NCBI GenBank assembly: GCA_002411515.1
Contig: DHTF01000043.1
Coordinates: 1 to 8,952, forward strand
DNA: 8,952 nt
From: Proteiniphilum sp. UBA5267
Lineage (GTDB): Bacteria > Bacteroidota > Bacteroidia > Bacteroidales > Dysgonomonadaceae
Reading direction: 5' to 3'
Below are positions 7,701-8,952 of this stretch, piece after piece. Position numbers and translations under genes: made by a program. Numbering within the stretch: position 1 is the stretch's first letter; each line of letters starts with the position of its first letter. The notes under the pieces are model-generated. The model worked only from the letters and a program-made list of their open reading frames with translations. It searched no databases and was not told the DNA's origin.

Positions 7701-7862
7701 TACTACTCCAGAAATAGTTCTTTCAATTTGTTGTGAAAGGAGGTTTGAAGATGCTTTCGCCTCAACTCCGCCACAAAGTAGCAGCGCCAACACCAACATC
7801 AATTCAATAATTTTGGGAAACACACCTAGTGCATCCGTTCTCTGTTTTCTTTTCATTTTCAT
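4713..7862 (-). CDS. susC: SusC-type TonB-dependent outer membrane glycan transporter
   Basis: A complete 1049-residue SusC/RagA-family transporter, normal in length. It imports oligosaccharides across the outer membrane using TonB energy, with the downstream SusD as its lid. A signal peptide covers about residues 1-37 (hydrophobic core IIELMLVLALLL, cleavage near AKA-S). A carboxypeptidase-regulatory-like beta domain follows (about 48-122: ISGVVTDENGD, IGATVVVKGT, NIDGAFSL, ISYVGM). Next comes the conserved segment EDLVVIGYGT (127-136), then the plug (about 137-255) with VRGMGSINAGKDPIYVLDG and ILKDAAATAMYGAQGSNGV. The rest is the beta-barrel, ending in Ile-Thr-Phe, a typical C-terminal Phe for barrel assembly. 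There is no STN domain before the regulatory-like domain. ATG at 7862 is chosen; an ATG two codons later is an equally possible start. The susC symbol denotes family, not starch specificity. Confidence 0.97.
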   Translation of the reverse strand: MKMKRKQRTDALGVFPKIIELMLVLALLLCGGVEAKASSNLLSQQIERTISGVVTDENGDTVIGATVVVKGTTIGTTTNIDGAFSLRIPSNAQTLQISYVGMVTVEITIGDKSQYNVVMKSDAVLMEDLVVIGYGTRSKKDMSIAVSSVKSDELNERPSAFNIMQGIAGKVAGVTNVSMSGRPGGSSSLRVRGMGSINAGKDPIYVLDGVIGVDPNIINSANIASIDILKDAAATAMYGAQGSNGVVLITTKKGEKGKGSITYDGKMGFGFMNRKLGMLDADEYMEVQRRSYAYSGQTMPHLSTADEKLFFYAKDASGNYQYDENGLLIASPKYNTDWQKEMTRMAITNDHIVSFSSGNEDTSVYSSVAYQNYEGVMKSSEYERFSGTVNVNSRIKDWLRVQVVGTIGSQKGNNNDMENSFGQGAVRNMIEMPPIVPVKYEDGTWGRKGDYKFSEEGENPLLLLQDRRDEWKSNFSVFSINSVLDLTRNLTLTVQGDYQQSNRKGMSYAKAGLLDVSENNGGYADISNSDNQKLTSENYFTYTDAYFEGQLNSNFVLGASWYYNRNESSSSGSEQYFDDSFDYHNLSAGTTWHEPKSGMNQNTMNSYYFRMNHSFRDRYLLGVTFRADGASNFGMNNKYGYFPSVSAGWRISEERFFQPLLNVVSQAKLRTSYGVVGNASIPNYRTISQYGNGSTIFNKELTSYVTLSNLGNKDLKWESSRQFNVGLDLSFFNNRLEVIMDYYTKSTRDLLFEKQIPITTGYATTWSNLGEIQNNGFEATITSRNIHTKDFMWVTDLVYSTNKVKTIDINGETIDTGNNTIAREGIDWASYSIYKRLGTWSLAETEEAAKYGKKPGDIKYEDVNGDYKIDEEDRQLMGTGRPKGNLTMVNTFTYKGLSLMVDLNYVYGFKIMSITHSMGENRPLYSNSVKDILKAWTPENQNTMVAALRLPSDPFFGENEKDSYMLHKGDFLRIRNVVLSYALNPKMLNWLGEVNNLSLGVSVENLALLTKYPGYDTEMGAFSTDNGQSIDFYSYPRPTTVTANIKITF

Positions 7863-7917
7863 AAATAATTTAGTTAAAAATGCTACACTTATTTCTGATT
7901 AACTATGTTTAAAATAA

Positions 7918-8952
7918 TCATCTACCCCACTCCTTATTGGGACTACTTCCCATATATAATTCCAAAACACCTCCTTGCGCAATATCAGAAAAATCAAGAT
8001 AGCATTTGTTATGCTCTTCTCCGTTCAGTACTGCCTTCTGGATATATATATTTTCCGAACAATTGTCGTGAGTTATGATTGTAAACTTCTCTCCGGGGGC
8101 GTAATCATGATCGAGCCTAAATTCTATCTTGTCGAACACCGGACTGGTAATCTCTAATCTTGTATCTCCGGGGCAGGAAGCATGAAGGCCCGATGCTGTC
8201 AATACATACCATGCAGACATCTGCCCGGCATCTTCGTTACCTACCATTCCTTCTACTTCGTTACGATATGCGTTCTTACAAATATGCCTACTCCATTTTT
8301 GGGTGATCCATGGTTCGCCCAACTTGTTGAACAGGAATGGTACGAAGTGAACCGGCTCGTTGGCGTGGTTGTAGTAGTCATTCCACAAAAGATTATCGGG
8401 TGTTTTTTCAAAAAAATTGTACAGGTCTGCCAATACTGCTTTTCTGCCACCCATAAGTTCTACCATTCCCGCTACATCGTGAGGAACAAACCAGCCTTGC
8501 TGGTAGGGATTTGATTCCACACACCCGTACCATTCGGTTGTACGGGCATTTTCCGGCCAGTCCTGCCATGAGCCGTCTGCTTTGCGAGGACGGAACCAGC
8601 CTTTTTCCTTATCAAAAATATTCCTGTAAGCCTGAGATTTCTGAGCGTATACTGCTGCATCTTCGTCCTTGCCCATTGCAGTGGCTAACTGTGAAATACA
8701 CCAGTCGGTATAGGCATATTCCAATGTATGCGAAATACTGTTTTCGGACGGAGTATAACCCAATTCGTCATTACCAAACAGGCGGGAAGTGTTTTTAGCA
8801 TATTCGTATGCTTTTGCTACATCAAAAGTTCGTATTCCTTTCACATACGCATCCGCAAGCACCGATAGAGCCGGGTTACCAAGCATGCATCCGGAATATG
8901 CATTCATAATTTCCCAACGTTCGTAATATTCCTTGCCACTTTGTTCGGCCAA
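7918..8952 (-). CDS. GH92 family alpha-mannosidase-type glycoside hydrolase, C-terminal part
   Basis: This is the last 344 residues of a GH92 enzyme; the N-terminal beta-sandwich and the start lie outside the window. The frame is open to the edge, where the first codon is an internal Leu. GH92 enzymes are calcium-dependent inverting exo-alpha-mannosidases. Visible family blocks, numbered from the window edge, are WEIMNAYSGCMLGNPALSV (13-31), CVESNPYQQGWFVPHD (144-159), NEPVHFVPFLFN (198-209), GNEDAGQMSAWYVL (238-251) and a C-terminal beta-sandwich ending in LELYMGSSPNKEWG. Glu146 sits where I expect the catalytic acid, so this does not look like the mannose-phosphate uncapping type that has Gln there. 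The base motif reads G-N-E-D, whereas I recall G-D-E-D in characterised mannosidases; Asp241 remains as a candidate base. The enzyme probably acts in the periplasm or at the cell surface, but its signal peptide is not visible. It lies 55 bases upstream of susC. Family assignment is firm; linkage specificity is unknown. Confidence 0.93.
   Translation of the reverse strand: MAEQSGKEYYERWEIMNAYSGCMLGNPALSVLADAYVKGIRTFDVAKAYEYAKNTSRLFGNDELGYTPSENSISHTLEYAYTDWCISQLATAMGKDEDAAVYAQKSQAYRNIFDKEKGWFRPRKADGSWQDWPENARTTEWYGCVESNPYQQGWFVPHDVAGMVELMGGRKAVLADLYNFFEKTPDNLLWNDYYNHANEPVHFVPFLFNKLGEPWITQKWSRHICKNAYRNEVEGMVGNEDAGQMSAWYVLTASGLHASCPGDTRLEITSPVFDKIEFRLDHDYAPGEKFTIITHDNCSENIYIQKAVLNGEEHNKCYLDFSDIAQGGVLELYMGSSPNKEWGR

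Larger units (their letters stand above)
231..8952 (-). other. PUL operon: GH92, susC, susD and three lipoproteins
   Basis: Six consecutive genes point the same way with gaps of 55, 28, 26, 39 and 12 bases. No terminator-like hairpin with a T-tract and no Bacteroidetes-type promoter (TAnnTTTG) was found in any gap, so co-transcription is inferred. The susC-susD pair defines a polysaccharide utilisation locus. GH92 upstream gives the only clear substrate hint, alpha-mannosides. SusC has no N-terminal STN signalling domain, so control by a paired ECF sigma/anti-sigma system is not expected. A hybrid two-component or SusR-like regulator would have to lie outside the window. The operon seems to end at the inverted repeat near 151-212, and its 5' end lies beyond position 8952. 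Confidence 0.8.

Noticed and set aside
7270..7902. Overlapping plus-strand open frames opposite the 5' part of susC
   Set aside because: They lie wholly antisense to well-conserved transporter blocks and their translations show no domain pattern, so they are shadows of the real gene.
7871..7905. 7-bp inverted repeat (tagttaa / ttaacta) in the GH92-susC gap, considered as a terminator or operator
   Set aside because: The stem is short and entirely AT-rich apart from one G-C pair, with a 21-base loop and no T-tract suited to termination. It could easily arise by chance in this AT-rich gap.

Overview
The window looks like Bacteroidota chromosome, most likely order Bacteroidales. The SusC/SusD pair, lipoproteins with acidic residues just after the lipidated cysteine, AT-rich gene starts without clear Shine-Dalgarno sequences, and moderate GC all point that way. 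It shows most of a polysaccharide utilisation locus (PUL). All six supported genes lie on the minus strand, so transcription runs from high to low coordinates.

In transcription order the genes are: the C-terminal part of a GH92 alpha-mannosidase-type enzyme (7918-8952, cut by the window edge); a SusC-type TonB-dependent transporter (4713-7862); its SusD-type binding lipoprotein (3173-4684); a lipoprotein with an Ig/Fn3-like domain and a predicted beta-propeller resembling DUF5005/DUF4185-type proteins (1770-3146); a small unrecognised beta-rich lipoprotein (1260-1730); and a two-domain lipoprotein that I read as DUF4961-like (231-1247). Gaps between them are 55, 28, 26, 39 and 12 bases, with no internal terminator, so they probably form one operon.

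The last 230 bases (1-230) are AT-rich. They hold a perfect 18-bp inverted repeat just past the last stop codon, a second small hairpin with a U-rich tail, a 14-base near-perfect direct repeat, and edge reading frames that cannot be assigned.

The likely division of labour is as follows. SusC and SusD capture and import an oligosaccharide, and the three extra lipoproteins probably sit at the outer membrane (surface-exposed if their acidic residues act as an export signal) and help bind or process it. GH92 removes alpha-mannose units, which suggests a mannose-containing glycan such as an N-glycan or fungal mannan. The exact substrate is not visible here. No regulator, endo-acting enzyme of a known family, RNA gene, mobile element or CRISPR array was found. 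The most interesting item is the propeller lipoprotein, a candidate uncharacterised glycan-active protein that travels with an unrecognised small lipoprotein.
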